Source: Saprospiraceae bacterium
Lineage (GTDB): Bacteria; Bacteroidota; Bacteroidia; Chitinophagales; Saprospiraceae
Reading direction: 5' to 3'
NCBI GenBank assembly: GCA_020850025.1
Contig: JADZFI010000510.1
Location: 1-6,652, forward strand
DNA: 6,652 nucleotides
In this document: in pieces, positions 4,259 to 6,652 of the stretch
How positions within the stretch are numbered: the first letter of the stretch is position 1
How the letters are laid out: each line of letters opens with the position of its first letter
The notes under the pieces: generated by a model
Seen by the model: the letters and a program-made list of their open reading frames with translations, nothing else
Database searches by the model: none
What the model was told of the DNA's origin: nothing
Made by a program: the position numbers and the translations under genes

Positions 4259-6652
4259 ACTTCACGATCAGTTTCCCGGAGGCTACCAACTTGCCGTCTG
4301 CGGCAAGTTGGTAGATCAATGTTTGCCCGGCAGGAAGGTTCTGCCTGAGCAGTCGGAATTCGGAATGATTAAAAGATTGATAAGTAAGCAATCGGCTTTG
4401 GATATCGTACAGGAAGAGGGTGTATTCTTTGGCGTTTACACCTTCAACCTTGAAATTCACACTTTCTGAAGCAGGATTTGGATATACCGTCACTTCTGCT
4501 CCTTTCACGTACACCTCTTTGGTGTCGGTGATCACTATAAAACTGTCGCAAACGGTGTGATATGTAGTATTGGTAAACACCGGCGTGTTGAAGTCGAAGT
4601 AGATGGCGGCACTATTGAAGATCGTGGTTTCGCACGGCACATTCGGTTTTTGAGACACGCGAAACTTGACGAATCCTTCACTTAACGCACCGCCACCGGG
4701 CTGGAGATTAAGGTTGGAGAGAGTGAACTCTACGATACCATTGCCCAAGATGTCGAATTGGTAGGGATGGCTCGCAGCTCCGGGGAACACCGTGACCGGG
4801 TCCAGTGCAGCAGAGAGGGTGTCGCGAATCACGACCTGCTGCACTGTATCGGCACCGGTATTCTGGAATTGGATTACAAAGTCCAAATCGGTTTGTGGAC
4901 TGACGTAATGAGGCACGTCATAGCCTTTAGGATGGCCTCTTTTTGAGTACAAGGGATTAAAATCGGTTTCGTTGCTCTCCTGGCAGTCGCTTTCGATGAA
5001 AACATCTGCATCGTCTTCAGGAAACATGGTATAAAATCCCAGCGATACCTCGCTGGTACTTGTATCGGAAATACAGCCTTCAATAGCGGCTGTCGGGTAG
5101 CTGGTGCCTGGGTAACCCGGGCTTTGCTCGGCGATGATGCGGAAGGTACTGCCGTTGGCTGCAGTAGACCAAACTACCTGGCTCTGGCCGGCATCCAGAT
5201 CAAATTTGTAATCGGAGCTGCCTGGAGGGGTGAGCATGATGATATCTTCTGTTATCACATACCCTTGCGGTCCGCCCATTGCGCCGGTACCAATATTCTC
5301 CAGCAACATTTTTATGGAATCATTCTCGCAAAATGCCTTAGCTGCGATAATGGCTCCGTCCCAGCCGGTATTGATGCCACAAAAGTCGTTGGGAGATATT
5401 TCTGCCGTCACACAGTGCGCCTGGCCAACCACAGTTTCATCACAACTTAAATAAGCAGTTACCGTGAAAGTGCCGCAGTCGCCATTGTTTACGGTTCCGA
5501 GGTTGAACAGGTAAACATTATCTCCTTGCGGAAAAGCAGAAATGGAACTGCCCGTTAGCGTCATGTGCGGGTCAAGCGCCACTTGCACCTGGGTATTTAC
5601 CGAGGGGATGGTGCCGGAATTGCAGTAACGAATGCTGTAAACATTATCGGCGCAGCGGCGCAGGATAGGTGTAGTAATGTCCACCTCGTTGCGCGGACAG
5701 TCAAACAATGTTCTGGCCGGAACATTTACATAAACGGTATCGTAAAAGGAGGCTACATGAATGTCAATAATGGAGTCGCATCCTTTCCAATATGGGTTGG
5801 GAGGGAACAGCACCATTTTATAAGCACCCGTATCTACCTCCACTTTCAGGTCTCCATTGGCGTTGGCTACGGTAAACAGGGTATCATACGGACTCTCTAC
5901 ACGCACCACCCAGTTGCGAAGACCTGGTTCGCCGGCATCTTTCTGGCAGTTGGCGTTGAAATCCCGGAAGATATTGGCCTGTATGTAGCTGGTCAGAACG
6001 GTACAGTTGGCATCGGCCTTGATCAGATAGGCATACGACTCGCCCAAACCGCCAACGAACTGTTCCGTTGAGCCTGCCACAACAGCACCACCTTTAACAG
6101 GTATCAGGTCGAAACCGACATCCAGGCCGCCTCTGCCTACTACTGCTTGGCAAATGACCGTTCCCTCGGCATCAGTTTTGAGCAATGCCAAATCGTCGAG
6201 GACGACATTGCTTCTGAAGCCGGAGATGAACAGGTTGGCGCCGGATGCTGCCAGACCATAGAAATTGTAATCGGCAAAGAGTTTTTGCCAGATGGGCGTC
6301 GGGTTTCCACCGCCGTCAATCTTTAGGAGGAACCCCGCACCAAGAGGCTCGGCGTTGGTTCCTCCGGCAACTACCATATTGCCGTCGGCAAGGGCAATAA
6401 CGGCTCTGGTCTCCTCGTCGGAGTCGTTGAAAGTTCCGGAAACCTGGTAGGAATTCATCCAGATCAGGTTGCCAATGTCGCTCACACGAAGTGCCAGAAC
6501 ATCTTTGTCTTCTCCTAGTGAAGGCTCGGATTCTCCTACTACTAGTAAATCGCCATTTGGGATGGCCACCATTGCATGACCTCTGCGGCGGAATTCTTGT
6601 GGTCCGTAATTATTGAACCATATACTGTTTCCTTGCGCATCGGTCTTAAGTA
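4257..6652 (-). CDS. Large T9SS-exported multidomain surface/secreted protein (5' end beyond the window)
   Basis: The frame is open to the right edge, so the 797 visible residues are the C-terminal part; the in-frame ATG at 6572 is internal, since the codons before it read LKTDAQGNSIWFNNYG, part of a repeat. Visible residues ~1-220 contain about four and a half repeats of ~50 residues (LKTDxxGNxIW... then NGDLLVVGE, DGNMVVAGG, GGAVVAGS), probably a beta-propeller of the kind found in Bacteroidota secreted proteins. Residues ~221-292 form an SdrD/CNA-B-like beta domain with a calcium-loop-like DFNANCQKDAGEPG. Residues ~293-565 are Cys-containing beta-rich, DUF11-like sequence. Residues ~565-700 match the conserved module with KRGHPKGYD, QFQNTGADT and AAIYFDFNTPV (known to me as DUF7619). 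The last 78 residues (VTVYPNPASE ... SGKLIVK) are a T9SS type A sorting domain, which directs export across the outer membrane and is cleaved on secretion. Function is unknown; adhesion or surface display is an inference. Confidence 0.92.
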   Translation of the reverse strand, partial: LKTDAQGNSIWFNNYGPQEFRRRGHAMVAIPNGDLLVVGESEPSLGEDKDVLALRVSDIGNLIWMNSYQVSGTFNDSDEETRAVIALADGNMVVAGGTNAEPLGAGFLLKIDGGGNPTPIWQKLFADYNFYGLAASGANLFISGFRSNVVLDDLALLKTDAEGTVICQAVVGRGGLDVGFDLIPVKGGAVVAGSTEQFVGGLGESYAYLIKADANCTVLTSYIQANIFRDFNANCQKDAGEPGLRNWVVRVESPYDTLFTVANANGDLKVEVDTGAYKMVLFPPNPYWKGCDSIIDIHVASFYDTVYVNVPARTLFDCPRNEVDITTPILRRCADNVYSIRYCNSGTIPSVNTQVQVALDPHMTLTGSSISAFPQGDNVYLFNLGTVNNGDCGTFTVTAYLSCDETVVGQAHCVTAEISPNDFCGINTGWDGAIIAAKAFCENDSIKMLLENIGTGAMGGPQGYVITEDIIMLTPPGSSDYKFDLDAGQSQVVWSTAANGSTFRIIAEQSPGYPGTSYPTAAIEGCISDTSTSEVSLGFYTMFPEDDADVFIESDCQESNETDFNPLYSKRGHPKGYDVPHYVSPQTDLDFVIQFQNTGADTVQQVVIRDTLSAALDPVTVFPGAASHPYQFDILGNGIVEFTLSNLNLQPGGGALSEGFVKFRVSQKPNVPCETTIFNSAAIYFDFNTPVFTNTTYHTVCDSFIVITDTKEVYVKGAEVTVYPNPASESVNFKVEGVNAKEYTLFLYDIQSRLLTYQSFNHSEFRLLRQNLPAGQTLIYQLAADGKLVASGKLIVK
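4283..4314 (-). repeat. Perfect 14-bp inverted repeat inside the sorting-domain coding sequence
   Basis: CTACCAACTTGCCG (4283-4296) and CGGCAAGTTGGTAG (4301-4314) are exact reverse complements separated by four bases (TCTG on +). It codes for YQLAADGKLVAS near the end of the T9SS domain, 23 bases before the stop codon. No T-run follows on the minus strand, so it is not an intrinsic terminator as it stands. In mRNA it would be a very stable hairpin with a 4-base loop. Confidence 0.95.

Noticed and set aside
5565..6071. 168-codon + strand frame inside the T9SS gene
   Set aside because: It is antisense to a clearly recognisable multidomain protein and has no plausible family features.

Overview
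The window looks like chromosomal DNA of a free-living Bacteroidota bacterium, most likely a member of the Saprospiria. The main reason is the large minus-strand protein at the right end. It ends in a type IX secretion (T9SS) C-terminal sorting domain, preceded by the conserved Saprospiraceae-type module with 'KRGHPKGYD...HYV' and 'AAIYFDFNTPV' signatures. No start shows a clear Shine-Dalgarno sequence, as is usual in this phylum. This assignment rests on protein style, not on a marker gene.

Layout, left to right. At the left edge is the 5' end of a minus-strand membrane protein, possibly a cation:proton antiporter (1-79). A short divergent intergenic gap follows, filled with a degenerate 9-bp repeat. 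Then come a DCC-family (DUF393) thiol-disulfide oxidoreductase-like gene (162-596, +) and an ABC-type peptide/solute-binding protein of family 5 with an N-terminal membrane anchor (806-2587, +). The latter converges, with an 8-base gap, on a two-gene minus-strand unit: a small predicted lipoprotein (3791-3312) followed 8 bases later by an anchored SGNH/GDSL hydrolase (3303-2596). A repeat-rich non-coding stretch (3792-4256) lies between that unit and the 3' end of the large T9SS-exported protein (4257 to beyond 6652, -).

The genes are ordinary accessory envelope and secretion functions. No defence system, CRISPR, transposase or RNA gene is visible. The unusual part is the 465-bp intergenic stretch. 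Read in the direction of transcription (minus strand), it has four parts in order: a GGGG-rich 9-bp array starting at the stop codon of the T9SS gene, a 17-bp hairpin with a U-tract (a good intrinsic terminator), a second perfect four-unit array of the same 9-mer, and a block of CRCAGA hexamers mostly spaced about one helical turn apart and containing a duplicated segment of about 64 bp. Both 9-bp arrays meet the canonical G-quadruplex pattern on the transcribed-sense strand. A third, decayed copy of the 9-mer array lies about 4 kb away in the divergent gap at 87-140, so the repeat is a dispersed intergenic family. The T9SS gene also has a perfect 14-bp inverted repeat inside its coding sequence just before the stop.
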